DNA of 64,000 bases. Origin: Comamonadaceae bacterium. GTDB lineage: Bacteria; Pseudomonadota; Gammaproteobacteria; Burkholderiales; Burkholderiaceae_C. Location: positions 114,952 through 178,951 of the forward strand of contig CANGNS010000003.1 in the NCBI GenBank assembly GCA_947455465.1, in the 5' to 3' direction. Below the pieces are notes generated by a model. The model worked only from the letters and a program-made list of their open reading frames with translations. It searched no databases and was not told where the DNA came from. Shown in pieces: positions 1 to 10,206 of this stretch. The position numbers and the translations under genes are program-made. Position 1 is the stretch's first letter. Every line of letters starts with the position of its first letter.

Positions 1-243
1 CAGCCATTTGATAGTGCCGTCGGCAGAGTCCTGGCGCGAAAGTACCGACAGGGGTGTGATCGTGGCGCAGGCCTTGAGCTTGTCGCGCAAGGACTTGGCC
101 AAGTCCGTCATGGCGTCAAAGTCGGAGGCGCCCTTTTGGTGAATCCAGCGAAACAGCTGTACGGCGCGAAAACGCTTCTCGCCGAGCCGCTCGCAAAAAA
201 GGGCCAAACCCTCGAGGTCATAGTCGAGAAGATTGGCCCCCAT
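1..243 (-). CDS. rlmN: Dual-specificity RNA methyltransferase RlmN, N-terminal part (truncated by window edge)
   Basis: Only the first 81 codons are in the window; the gene continues beyond position 1. The translation begins [13 protein letters not shown] and continues with [19 protein letters not shown], which matches the N-terminal accessory domain of RlmN. That enzyme is a radical-SAM protein that methylates C2 of A2503 in 23S rRNA and A37 in some tRNAs. The radical-SAM cysteine motif is outside the window, so catalytic competence cannot be judged. The start is the ATG at 241-243. It follows ndk by 7 bases in the same direction, so the two are probably co-transcribed, an arrangement common in Burkholderiales. 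Confidence 0.9.
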   Translation of the reverse strand, partial: MGANLLDYDLEGLALFCERLGEKRFRAVQLFRWIHQKGASDFDAMTDLAKSLRDKLKACATITPLSVLSRQDSADGTIKWL

Positions 244-250
244 GCTCAGG

Positions 251-676
<426 letters not shown>

Positions 677-750
677 AGTCTTACTTGAACCTTCGTTGGA
701 TTGAAATCGCCACACCGCGTGGCAAAGCGCTTAATTTTAGCATTGGGGCC

Positions 751-1997
751 CTAACGCCCACGCCCTGTACGGCGTTGGCCGCCGGGGCCACCGCGCGGCT
801 TGGAAGCCTCTTGTTTTCGCTGGCGCGACAAGCTGTCTGCGCCGATGTAGCCGACCGAGGTCTTGAGGGGGTCGATCTGGCCGCCGCCGGCCTTTGGCGC
901 GGCCGTGCCGGAACGCTTGGCGGCAAACGGGCCACCGGCCTTGGGTTTGCCAAATCCGCCACCGGGGCGCCCGGGCCGAGCAGGGCGGCCGCCGGGCAGC
1001 GCGCCCTGCCCGCGCCCAGGTCCGCGCCGCTCGGGCTGGGCGGCGGCTGCGTCGCCCATAGGCGCGGCCGGCGCCGTGCCGGCGGCCTGGACCAGCCCCC
1101 GAATATCGCCCTCGTCCAGCTCCATCCAAGCACCCCGGCGCAGACCGCGCGGCAGTTGCATGGCGCCGTAGCGGATGCGGATCAGGCGGCTAACGGCATG
1201 GCCAACGGCCTCGAGCATGCGGCGCACCTCCCGGTTGCGGCCCTCAGAAATCGTCACGCGGTACCAGCAATTGCTGCCTTCGCCGCCGCCGGCCACGATG
1301 GAGCCGAACTGGGCTACGCCGTCGTCCAGGCGCACGCCTTCGAGCAAGATGCGCTTTTCATCGGCGCTGAGCGAGCCCAACACCCGCACCGCGTACTCGC
1401 GCTCCAGGCCAAAGCGCGGATGCATCAGCTTGTTGGCCAGTTCGCCCGAGTTGGTAAATAAGAGCAGGCCTTCAGTATTGAGGTCCAGGCGCCCCACGGA
1501 CTGCCATTTGCCTTGGTGCAGCTTGGGCAGGCGGCGAAAAACCGTGGGCCGGTTTTGCGGATCGTCGTGGGTGACGACCTCGCCTACCGGCTTGTGGTAA
1601 GCGATCACGCGTGCGGGCGGCGGGTCAATCCGAAAGCGGATGGGCTTGCCGTTGACCTTGATGTGGTCGCCAAACTGGATGCGCTGGCCGATGTGCGCCG
1701 GCTCGTTGTTGACCGAAATGCGGCCCTCCATGATGAGCTGCTCCATCTCCAGGCGTGAGCCCATGCCCGATTGGGCCAGGATTTTGTGCAGCTTGGGCGA
1801 TTCGGCCATGGGCGCGAGCACCCGCTTGGCCGGTGGCGCCTCGGGCTGAACGGCTTCCTCGTCAAAGAGGCCGGAGACCACCTCGTCAAACAAATCGGCC
1901 GGGCCGGTGGCCGGGGCCACCTCCAGCGCTTGGCTGGGCTGGTCGGGCGGCGCCGATAAGGTATCGGCCGGTGCAGGAGCGGGGGTGTCGGGCGTGG

Positions 1998-2001
<4 letters not shown>
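751..2001 (-). CDS. rluB: 23S rRNA pseudouridine2605 synthase, RsuA/RluB family
   Basis: A 416-residue RsuA-family pseudouridine synthase, predicted to isomerise U2605 in 23S rRNA. A low-complexity Pro/Ala-rich leader (residues 1-65) is followed by an S4 RNA-binding domain (about 70-120) and the catalytic domain, with the motif [10 protein letters not shown] placing the catalytic Asp near residue 173. GRNREVRRM near 255 is also characteristic. From about residue 310 the tail is Gly/Arg/Pro/Ala-rich and probably disordered, a common extension in betaproteobacterial RluB that may add RNA contacts. The start ATG overlaps the scpB stop (ATGA, 1998-2001), indicating coupling. RluE or RsuA are alternatives but the length and context favour RluB. 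Confidence 0.9.
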
Positions 2002-2783
<782 letters not shown>

Positions 2784-2913
2784 CGTGTAGTTTTCCAAGC
2801 GAGGAGCGCGCCAACTTTGGCGCAATAGAAATCAAGGTGGGACGCCCGGCGGGACGGGGTGAGCGTCAGGCTCCCCGGTGGGAGCAGGTCGGGCACCTGC
2901 CTACTGGCAGGGC

Positions 2914-3936
2914 TTAGAGGGCCAAACCATTGTAACTGAGCCCCCATTGGGCCAATAAGCGCTGCAAATCGGGCGGCGGCGATGCCTCCAAGGACAGCGG
3001 CTGGCCGGTTTTGGGCTGCGCAAAGGCCAAGCTGTAGGCGTGCAGGGCTTGGCGCCCTAAGCCCTCGATTTGGGGGCCACCGTACACCGCGTCGCCCAGC
3101 AAGGGGTGCCCCAAGCTGGCCATGTGCACCCGAATCTGGTGGGTGCGCCCGGTGTGCAAGACGCAGCGCACCAGACATGCCGAGGGGCTATTGGCCAAAA
3201 AGTAGAAGTCGGTTTTGGCCGTTTTGCCTGCGGCGTGCGCCAAATCGACCACCGCCATGCGCAGGCGGTTGCGCGGATCGCGGCCGATGGGCGCCTCGAC
3301 GGTGCGCTGGCGCGCCAGCTCCCAAGGCTTGTGGCCCCAGGCCAAATAGCGCCGGTGCATGGTGCGCGCCGCAATGGCCTGCACCAAGGCGTCCATGGCC
3401 AGCCGGTTGCGCGCCACCACCATCAGGCCACTGGTGTCTTTGTCCAGGCGGTGCACGATGCCCGCACGCGGCACGGCGGCCAACCCCGGGTCCAGGTGCA
3501 GCAAGCCATTGAGCAAAGTGCCGCTCCAGTGGCCGGGCGCGGGGTGCACCACCAGGCCGGCGGGCTTGTTGACGACAAAAATATCCTCGTCCTGGTAGAC
3601 CAGCGCAATGTCCATGGCCTCGGGCCGAAAGGCCTGGCTTTGCGCCGTCGGCTGCAGGTGGATGGACAGCAAATCAAAGGCTTTGAGCTTGAGCGCGTTT
3701 TTGGTCACCGTCTGGCCATTGACTTGCACCGCGCCGCTGTCAATGAGTTGCTGCAGGTAGCTGCGCGAAAACTCACCCGCGATGGCGCCCAAGGCTTTGT
3801 CCAGGCGCTGACCGTGTTCGGCCGCTTGCACCCGGGCGCTGCGCAGCTCGGTGCCGGCCGCTAGCAGCTCGGACTCATCGTCTGCATCCTCGGGCGTCTG
3901 GGGGGGGGTCGATATAATCGTTGGGCCTTGTTCCAC
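2914..3936 (-). CDS. rluD: 23S rRNA pseudouridine(1911/1915/1917) synthase
   Basis: A 340-residue RluA-family enzyme that modifies helix 69 of 23S rRNA. An S4 domain (about residues 41-95, with LQQLIDSGAVQVNGQ) precedes the synthase domain. GIVHRLDKDTSGLMVVAR carries the catalytic Asp near 165. The gene is divergent from bamD with only 13 bases between the two start codons, an arrangement conserved in many betaproteobacteria. Codons 10-13 contain a nine-base C run on the coding strand (G run at 3900-3908 on the plus strand), which could make the 5' end prone to slippage. Confidence 0.93.
   Translation of the reverse strand: MEQGPTIISTPPQTPEDADDESELLAAGTELRSARVQAAEHGQRLDKALGAIAGEFSRSYLQQLIDSGAVQVNGQTVTKNALKLKAFDLLSIHLQPTAQSQAFRPEAMDIALVYQDEDIFVVNKPAGLVVHPAPGHWSGTLLNGLLHLDPGLAAVPRAGIVHRLDKDTSGLMVVARNRLAMDALVQAIAARTMHRRYLAWGHKPWELARQRTVEAPIGRDPRNRLRMAVVDLAHAAGKTAKTDFYFLANSPSACLVRCVLHTGRTHQIRVHMASLGHPLLGDAVYGGPQIEGLGRQALHAYSLAFAQPKTGQPLSLEASPPPDLQRLLAQWGLSYNGLAL
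3913..3918 (+). promoter_or_regulatory. Candidate -10 element for bamD (TATAAT)
   Basis: A perfect TATAAT lies 31 bases before the bamD start codon, inside the 5' end of rluD on the opposite strand. No convincing -35 hexamer is visible at 16-18 bases upstream, where a nine-G tract occupies part of the spacer. A promoter here is an inference from the single hexamer and the lack of any other space for one. Confidence 0.4.
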
Positions 3937-3949
3937 GAAAGTTTTCTAT

Positions 3950-4834
3950 ATGTTGAGAGTCAAATTATCGGTCGTTTACGCGGTGCTCTTGGCTCTTGGC
4001 ATAGGGCTGCTGGGCGGATGCGCATCGACGCCCGAAGAGAAGGCCTCCAAAATGAGCCCCGAAAAGCTCTACGCTGAAGCGCGGGATTACCTGGACTCAG
4101 GCCAATGGGACAAGGCCGTGCCCTTCTTGGAAAAGCTCGAAGCACGCGCCGCTGGCACCCCGCTCGCCCAGCAAGCACAGCTGGAAAAAGCCTACGCCCA
4201 ATTCAAATCTGGCGAAAAAGCCCAGGCCGTCACCACCCTGGAGCGCTTTATCCGCCTGCACCCGGCCAGCCCGGCGCTGGACTATGCCTTGTACCTCAAA
4301 GGCCTGACCAATTTCAACGAGGACATGGGCCTGTTGGGCGCTTACATTGGGCAGGACCTGGCCGAGCGCGACCAAAAAGCAGCCAAAGAGTCGTTTGACG
4401 CCTTCAAGGAATTGAGCACCCGCTTTCCCGAATCGCGCTACACCCCCGATGCGCTGCTGCGCATGCGCTACATCGTGCAGACCTTGGCCAAAAGCGAGGT
4501 ATTTGTGGCGCGCTACTACTACAAGCGGGGCGCTTACCTGGCCGCGGTCAACCGCGCCCAAACCGCCATTACCGAGTACCGCGACGTTCCGGCCATTGAG
4601 GACGCGCTCTATATTCTTTATAAATCCTACGATGCGCTGGGTATGACGGCCTTGCGCGATGACACCAAGCGCATCCTGGAGGCGAGTTACCCGCAAAGCA
4701 CCTTGCTCGCCAATGGCGGCAAAAACGTCGAGAAGAGCTTTTGGGACTGGGAAGACTTCAGCTGGTCCAAGATCAAAATCAAGTGGCCAACGCTCGATTT
4801 CATCAATTTCGACAACGCTGCTGACGCCAAGTAA
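3950..4834 (+). CDS. bamD: Outer membrane assembly lipoprotein BamD (ComL)
   Basis: A 294-residue lipoprotein of the BAM complex, which inserts beta-barrel proteins into the outer membrane. The N-terminus has a lipoprotein signal peptide ending LLGGC, so Cys24 would be lipidated and anchored on the periplasmic face of the outer membrane. The mature protein is made of TPR-like repeats (for example KLYAEARDYLDSGQWDKA and the following helices) as in BamD. I reject the longer frame because it adds 33 residues before a clear signal peptide. BamA is encoded at 38962-41259 in the same window. It converges on the helicase gene, 7 bases apart. Confidence 0.95.
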   Translation: MLRVKLSVVYAVLLALGIGLLGGCASTPEEKASKMSPEKLYAEARDYLDSGQWDKAVPFLEKLEARAAGTPLAQQAQLEKAYAQFKSGEKAQAVTTLERFIRLHPASPALDYALYLKGLTNFNEDMGLLGAYIGQDLAERDQKAAKESFDAFKELSTRFPESRYTPDALLRMRYIVQTLAKSEVFVARYYYKRGAYLAAVNRAQTAITEYRDVPAIEDALYILYKSYDALGMTALRDDTKRILEASYPQSTLLANGGKNVEKSFWDWEDFSWSKIKIKWPTLDFINFDNAADAK

Positions 4835-4841
4835 GCGGCCT

Positions 4842-6860
4842 TTAGCGCGCCGGGCCTTGCGCGCTGGCGTGCCGGCTTTGGGCCAATTCCTGTAAAGCTT
4901 GCTGCCATTGCGTCTCGTCGCTAAGGCGGCGCAAAGGGGGCAGCGCGGCCAAGATGCGCTTGCCGTAGCCTTTGAGAACCAAGCGCGGATCACACACCAA
5001 CAACAAACCGTGGTCGGTCTCACTGCGAATCAAACGCCCGGCGCCTTGTTTGAGCGCCAGGGCCGCCTGCGGCAGATAAATATCCTTGAACGGCTTGCCG
5101 CCCGCGTCCAGGCAAGCTTGGGCCTGGGCTTGCAACACCGGGTCGTCGGGCGGAGTAAAGGGCAGTTTGTCGATCACCACCAACTGCAAAGCGCTGCCCT
5201 GGATGTCCACGCCCTCCCAAAATGAGGCGGTCGCAACCAATACGCTGCCGCCCTGCCCGCGTTGAAAGGTTTCCAGCAAAGCACGTTTGGGTGCCTGGCC
5301 TTGGACCAGCACTGCCAGGCCGGCCCCCTCCAAGGCCGCGCTCAGCGCGGAGGCGATAGTGCGCATCGCGCGCACCGTGGTGGTTAGCACCATGGTGCGC
5401 CCGCCCAGCGCGATGGCGCCCTGGGCGGCCATTTGCGCGACGTAGCTGCTGTGCTGCGCCTGGTCGGGCGCGGGTGCATCGGCCGGAACATACAAAGCCG
5501 CCTGGCGCGCATAGTCAAACGGACTGGGCACTTGCAAGGCGCAACCGGCAGGTAAGCCGCATTGCTGAATAAACCAGCCAAGCTCGGGGTCGGTGCCCAA
5601 GGTGGCCGAGGTAAATATCCAGGACTTACGCACCGCACCAACACCATCTGCGCCCTCTTGTGCGGCTGGGGCGATGAGGGCTTGCATATCCCGCGCTATG
5701 GTTAAGGGCGCTTCGTGCAGAACCAATGCGGTGCCTTGCACCAACCAACGCACCCGGTCCGAAGGCACCGCTTGGCTGAAATCGTCCCAAGCCTGGCGCA
5801 GGCTGAGGCTGCGCTGGCCCAAAGCCGCCACCTCGGGCCACGATTCGCCCAAGGACTGGCAGACTTGCGCGCTCGCATCGAGCGCCTGGACCAAGGTCTG
5901 CAGCGCATCGGCCCAACGGGCTGGTTCCACCCCTTGTGGCGCCCCGGCATCCCAGAGACGGCGGGCGTCTTTGGCAGCCGGGGGGACGCTTTCCCAAAGC
6001 TGCAAATGGGCCTGGCGCACATCGGCAGCCAGCCCGGCCCAATCGGCCATGCCCCGGGCGACACCGCCGTCTTGCAGCGCCAGGTCTTGCACCAAGGACT
6101 GCACTTGGGCCCCGCTGCAACGCCGCCCCATGAACTGCACGCCGGTGCTGCTGAGCTGGTGCGCCTCGTCAAACACCACGGTGTGAACACTAGGCAAAAG
6201 CTCGGCCACGCCCGAGGCGCGCACGCCCAGGTCGGCAAAAAACAAGTGGTGGTTGATCACCACCACCTCAGCCTGCAGAGCCCGCTGGCGCGCGGCCTGG
6301 GTGTGGCAATGCGTCCACTGCGGGCAGCTGCCGCCCAGGCAGTTTTCGCGCGTCGAGGTGACTTTGTCCAGCAACTCGGCGCGCTCGTCCAGCGCGGGCA
6401 ACTCGGCCATGTCGCCCTGCACGGTGCTGCGTGCCCACAGCTGCACCTGCGCCAGCAAAGCCCGGTCTGAGGGCGCCAGCGCTTGCGCCTGACTCAGGGT
6501 TTGCTCCAGGCGCTGAGTGCACAAATAACTGCTGCGCCCTTTGAGCAAAGCGACGCGGGCCGTGATGCCCAGGGCCTGCAAGGTGCGCGGCAAGTCGCGC
6601 AAAAAAAGCTGTTCTTGCAGTGTTTTGGTGGCGGTAGAGAGCAGCACTTTGTGCCCGCTCAACAAGGCCGGCACCAGGTAGGCCAAGGTTTTCCCGACGC
6701 CGGTGCCTGCCTCCACCGCCAACACGCCACCTTCTTGCAGCGTGCGCGCCACGGCCAGCGCCATGGTGGTCTGGCCGGGCCGGGCTACAAAACCGGGCAT
6801 CTTGCGCGCCAAAGGCCCTGCCGGATCGAAGGCAGCCTGAACCGCTTGTACTAAAGCCAA
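4842..6860 (-). CDS. DinG-family ATP-dependent DNA helicase (YoaA-like)
   Basis: A 672-residue superfamily 2, XPD/DinG-type 5'-3' helicase. Walker A is AGTGVGKT (about 51-58), the DEAH box is near 231, and four cysteines at about 114, 174, 179 and 185 form the expected iron-sulfur cluster motif. The length and single helicase unit fit YoaA, which acts with the polymerase clamp-loader subunit HolC in repair, as well as DinG. The start is a TTG with AGGAGA six bases upstream; no ATG lies nearby in a plausible place. It sits 28 bases after zapE. I found no correctly spaced SOS box upstream, so LexA control is not supported here. Confidence 0.88.
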   Translation of the reverse strand: MALVQAVQAAFDPAGPLARKMPGFVARPGQTTMALAVARTLQEGGVLAVEAGTGVGKTLAYLVPALLSGHKVLLSTATKTLQEQLFLRDLPRTLQALGITARVALLKGRSSYLCTQRLEQTLSQAQALAPSDRALLAQVQLWARSTVQGDMAELPALDERAELLDKVTSTRENCLGGSCPQWTHCHTQAARQRALQAEVVVINHHLFFADLGVRASGVAELLPSVHTVVFDEAHQLSSTGVQFMGRRCSGAQVQSLVQDLALQDGGVARGMADWAGLAADVRQAHLQLWESVPPAAKDARRLWDAGAPQGVEPARWADALQTLVQALDASAQVCQSLGESWPEVAALGQRSLSLRQAWDDFSQAVPSDRVRWLVQGTALVLHEAPLTIARDMQALIAPAAQEGADGVGAVRKSWIFTSATLGTDPELGWFIQQCGLPAGCALQVPSPFDYARQAALYVPADAPAPDQAQHSSYVAQMAAQGAIALGGRTMVLTTTVRAMRTIASALSAALEGAGLAVLVQGQAPKRALLETFQRGQGGSVLVATASFWEGVDIQGSALQLVVIDKLPFTPPDDPVLQAQAQACLDAGGKPFKDIYLPQAALALKQGAGRLIRSETDHGLLLVCDPRLVLKGYGKRILAALPPLRRLSDETQWQQALQELAQSRHASAQGPAR

Positions 6861-6888
6861 ACCAGGTCTCCTGGCAGCGGGCCAGCAC

Positions 6889-7986
6889 TCATGTCAGGCC
6901 GGTATCGACGTCGCGGCGATCCTGGTCCAGAAACTGGGCGGTCTGCATCTCGTTGAGGCGCGAGACGGTGCGCGGGAACTCGTGCGCCAGCGGGCCCTCG
7001 GTATACAAGTCCTCGGGCGGGACTTCGGCCGAGAGGACGAGTTTGACGCGCCGGTCGTAGAGCACGTCCACCAGCCAGGTAAAGCGGCGCGCCTCGGCGC
7101 TGCGGTTGACCGGCATGTGCGGCACATCGCTGAGAAACACGGTGTGGAACTGGCTGGCAATCTCCAGGTAATCGTTTTGGGAGCGCGGGCCCATGCACAG
7201 CTCGCGAAAATCAAACCAGACCACGCCTCCGGCACGCCGGCGCGCACGAATAGTGCGCTCTTCGATCTGCAACACCGGGTTTTCGTCCTGCGCTTCTGCC
7301 AAACGCGCAAAGGCCTGCTCCATGGCAAGGTCTGCCTGCGGGCCGTTAGGCACATGGTAAAAGTTCAGGTCAGCCAGAGTTTGGCGGCGGTAATCGGTGC
7401 CGTTGTCGACATTGAGCACCGTCATGTGCCGGTTCAAAAATTCGATGGCGCCAAACACCCGCTCGCGCAACATACCGCCGGGGTACAGGTCGTCGGGCCG
7501 AAAATTCGAGGTGGTCACAAAACCGACGTGGTTGGCGTGCAGGGCCTCCAACAGCCGGTGCAGGATCAGGGCGTCGGTGATTTCGGCGACATGGAACTCG
7601 TCAAAACAAATCAGCTTGTAGCGTTTGGCTATGCGGGCGCCCAGCACGTCCAGCGGGTTGACAGTGCCTTGCAGGTCGTGCAGCTCGCGGTGCACCTCGC
7701 GCATAAATTCATGGAAATGCAGGCGCACCTTGCGCTTGATGGGGACGGCTTCAAAAAAGCAATCCATTAAAAAACTTTTCCCGCGCCCCACGCCGCCATA
7801 CAGGTACACACCCTGCGGAATATCGGGATGGTTGATCAGCTTTTTCAGCGCATTAGCGCGCTTTTGCTTGTAGTCAGACCATTCCTGGGCGCATTGGTCT
7901 AGGGCCGCCACGGCGCGCAGCTGGGCCGGGTCGCTCTGAAAACCTCGGGATGCAAGCTCTTTTTGGTATTGGTCAATCACGCGCAT
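6889..7986 (-). CDS. zapE: Cell division protein ZapE (AFG1-like ATPase)
   Basis: A 365-residue AFG1/LACE1-type P-loop ATPase. Walker A is YGGVGRGKS (about 63-71) and Walker B is CFDEFHV (about 127-133). RRAGGVVWFDFRELC later in the chain is also typical. In E. coli, ZapE associates with the Z ring under stress or low oxygen and helps constriction. In many betaproteobacteria it follows sucAB-lpd; here it lies between phoR and the DinG-like helicase instead. The start ATG at 7984-7986 gives MRVIDQYQKEL. Confidence 0.92.
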   Translation of the reverse strand: MRVIDQYQKELASRGFQSDPAQLRAVAALDQCAQEWSDYKQKRANALKKLINHPDIPQGVYLYGGVGRGKSFLMDCFFEAVPIKRKVRLHFHEFMREVHRELHDLQGTVNPLDVLGARIAKRYKLICFDEFHVAEITDALILHRLLEALHANHVGFVTTSNFRPDDLYPGGMLRERVFGAIEFLNRHMTVLNVDNGTDYRRQTLADLNFYHVPNGPQADLAMEQAFARLAEAQDENPVLQIEERTIRARRRAGGVVWFDFRELCMGPRSQNDYLEIASQFHTVFLSDVPHMPVNRSAEARRFTWLVDVLYDRRVKLVLSAEVPPEDLYTEGPLAHEFPRTVSRLNEMQTAQFLDQDRRDVDTGLT

Positions 7987-8063
7987 AAGGGCCGCTATTG
8001 TGCCGCGTCCGCGCGGCCAGGCTCTTTGGTGCGACGCTAAGGCATGCCCGCCGGGTCAAGCCC

Positions 8064-9470
8064 TTAGGGCGTGGCCAGCAAAACTGGCGTTGGCGTTGGC
8101 AATGACGTTGGCGATGGGTCGGCCGCAGCGGCAGGGACCGAGCGCACCCTGCTGGGCGGAAAGTTGATCTGAAAACGCGAGCCCTCCCCCGGAACGCTCA
8201 TGATGCTCAGCTCCGCCCCATGCCTTTGCGCCACGTGCTTGACGATGGCCAAACCCAGGCCGGTGCCGCCGGTGTCGCGCGAGCGGCTGCGGTCCACCCG
8301 GTAAAAACGTTCGGTCAGGCGGGGAATGTGCTCGGGCGCAATCCCCACGCCTTCGTCCTGCACCGCAAACACCGCCGCGCCATCGGCCCCAGCGTGCAAC
8401 TGAACGCGTATGGTTTTGCCGCCGGGCGTGTAACGCACCGCGTTGCCAATGAGGTTGAAAAATGCACTGTGCAACTCGGATGCCGAGCCCGCCAGCTCCA
8501 GGCTCAGGTCCAGGTCAAAGTCCAGGTTTTGCGACTCGCCCCACAAGACGCGGGTGAGCTCGGCCGCTTCCTCGCGGCATTGCTGGAGCAAAGGCGCGGC
8601 AGCCACCCATTCGTGCGCAGGGGGCAAGGGGCTGCCCTCCAGGCGCGACAGCGTCAGCAAATCACTGACCAAAGACTGCATGCGGGCGGCCTGCTGGGCC
8701 ATCAAATCCAGGTAACGGGCGCGCTCAGCGTCATGCAGCTTGAGGGTCTGCAGCGTCTCGACAAAGCCGCCTAGTACCGTCAAGGGGGTACGAATTTCGT
8801 GGGATACATTGGCCACAAAATCGCGGCGCATGGCCTCCGCCTGCTCCAGTGCCGTGACGTCCCGCGAGAGCAGCAGGCTGCGTCCCTCGCCGTAGGGATG
8901 GATGTGCACGGACAAGCGCACGGGCACCGACACCGTGCTGCTGCGCCCAGGCATCAGCACGTCGTGGCTGAAATCGCCTGCCGCCAAATAGGCGGCAAAG
9001 CCGGGGTCACGCACCAGATTGCCAAAGTGCTGATCTTTGTCGCGCCGCGCGTCCAATCCGAAGTGGCGCGCCGCCGATTCATTGAACCATTCGATGCGCA
9101 GCTCTTTGTCTAAGAGCGCCACGCCGTTGGGCGAAGCCTGCATCGCGGCCAAAAATTCTTGTAAACGTTCGTCACGTTGCTGCACCGCACGTTCATTGCT
9201 ACGCACCAAACGGCGAATGCGGTTGGCAAACTCGCCCCACAAGCCGGAATCAACGGGCGCGTTCTGACCGTCACCCATACGCAGCCAGCGCAATAGCCGC
9301 AGGCCACGCACCAAATCAGACACCAGCCAGAAATAGCTCGCGACTGCAGCGCCTGCCAAGGCGGCCGAAACAATGCTGATCTGGCCACGGGCAAATGCGC
9401 TCGCGAAAATCGCCGCGAGCACCGCCCCCAGCGCCTGGAACAGGGCAAAAGTCAGCAGTCGGAAAAACAT
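8064..9470 (-). CDS. phoR: Phosphate regulon sensor histidine kinase PhoR
   Basis: A 468-residue membrane histidine kinase that phosphorylates PhoB when phosphate is scarce. Two hydrophobic segments (about 5-25 and 34-53) anchor it, a PAS domain follows (about 105-210), then the HisKA domain with NVSHEIRTP (His near 224) and an HATPase domain with NLIGNAVRYTPGG and GGTGLGLAIVKHV. There is no large periplasmic domain, as in E. coli PhoR, which senses through the PstSCAB-PhoU complex. The last 30 residues are a Pro/Thr/Ala-rich tail. It starts 8 bases after phoB and is surely in the same transcript. Confidence 0.95.
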   Translation of the reverse strand: MFFRLLTFALFQALGAVLAAIFASAFARGQISIVSAALAGAAVASYFWLVSDLVRGLRLLRWLRMGDGQNAPVDSGLWGEFANRIRRLVRSNERAVQQRDERLQEFLAAMQASPNGVALLDKELRIEWFNESAARHFGLDARRDKDQHFGNLVRDPGFAAYLAAGDFSHDVLMPGRSSTVSVPVRLSVHIHPYGEGRSLLLSRDVTALEQAEAMRRDFVANVSHEIRTPLTVLGGFVETLQTLKLHDAERARYLDLMAQQAARMQSLVSDLLTLSRLEGSPLPPAHEWVAAAPLLQQCREEAAELTRVLWGESQNLDFDLDLSLELAGSASELHSAFFNLIGNAVRYTPGGKTIRVQLHAGADGAAVFAVQDEGVGIAPEHIPRLTERFYRVDRSRSRDTGGTGLGLAIVKHVAQRHGAELSIMSVPGEGSRFQINFPPSRVRSVPAAAADPSPTSLPTPTPVLLATP

Positions 9471-9477
9471 GGTGCCT

Positions 9478-10206
9478 TCAGGCCGCGTGGCTGGACGTCT
9501 CAGCCGCCGGCACCAAGTCTGGCTTGGCAGTCAGGCGGTAACCGGCGCCGCGCACCGTCTCGACCATGGCCGCAGCAGCGCCCATGGCCTCGCGCAGGCG
9601 TTTGACGTGTACGTCTACCGTGCGCTCTTCAATGTAGACATGGTCACCCCACACCTTGTCGAGCAACTGCCCGCGGCTGTGCACGCGCTCGGCATGCCCC
9701 ATGAGGTAGTGCAGCAGCTTGAATTCGGTTGGCCCCAGCTTGAGAGGCTGGTCCAAAAAACTGACGCGGTGGGTGGCCGAATCCAAGCGCAGGCCAGAAA
9801 TTACCAAGGCCTCGTCTTTGGACTGCGGTGCGCGACGACGCAGCACGGCGCGCACGCGGGCCAGCAATTCTTTGGTGGAAAAAGGCTTGGCGATGTAGTC
9901 GTCCGCGCCCGCATCCAGGCCGGCGACCCGGTCTGCCTCATCGCCACGGGCGGTCAGCATAATGAGCGGGATCGCCTTGGTACGCTCATGGCCGCGCCAA
10001 CGCTTGGCAAGGGTCAGGCCGCTTTCGCCGGGCAACATCCAATCGAGCAAAATCAGGTCGGGCAAAGCGGCATCGAGCTCGCGCTGGGCGCTGATGCTGT
10101 CCATCGCCCAAATAGGACGGAAGCCGTTGTGGCGTAAATTGACCGCAATCAGCTCGGCAATGGAAGGCTCGTCCTCCACCAGCAAAACTGTGGGCACATT
10201 CCTCAT
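9478..10206 (-). CDS. phoB: Phosphate regulon response regulator PhoB
   Basis: A 242-residue OmpR/PhoB-type regulator. The receiver domain (about 5-120) has the phospho-acceptor Asp near 55 in LLDWMLPG and the conserved Lys in IAKPF. The C-terminal winged helix (about 140-230) includes EERTVDVHVKRLREAMG. Phosphorylated PhoB binds Pho boxes, two of which are present upstream of pstS and the Fas1 gene in this window. The start overlaps the phoU stop (ATGA at 10203-10206), so phoU and phoB are translationally coupled. Confidence 0.96.
   Translation of the reverse strand: MRNVPTVLLVEDEPSIAELIAVNLRHNGFRPIWAMDSISAQRELDAALPDLILLDWMLPGESGLTLAKRWRGHERTKAIPLIMLTARGDEADRVAGLDAGADDYIAKPFSTKELLARVRAVLRRRAPQSKDEALVISGLRLDSATHRVSFLDQPLKLGPTEFKLLHYLMGHAERVHSRGQLLDKVWGDHVYIEERTVDVHVKRLREAMGAAAAMVETVRGAGYRLTAKPDLVPAAETSSHAA

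Noticed and set aside
2884..2900. GCAGGT / ACCTGC hairpin after rluD as a terminator
   Set aside because: The stem has only six base pairs and no U tract follows; it is not convincing.
6861..6888. CTG...CAG palindrome upstream of the DinG-like helicase as a possible SOS box
   Set aside because: The spacer is nine bases, not ten, and it is GC-rich, unlike real LexA boxes such as those before lexA.
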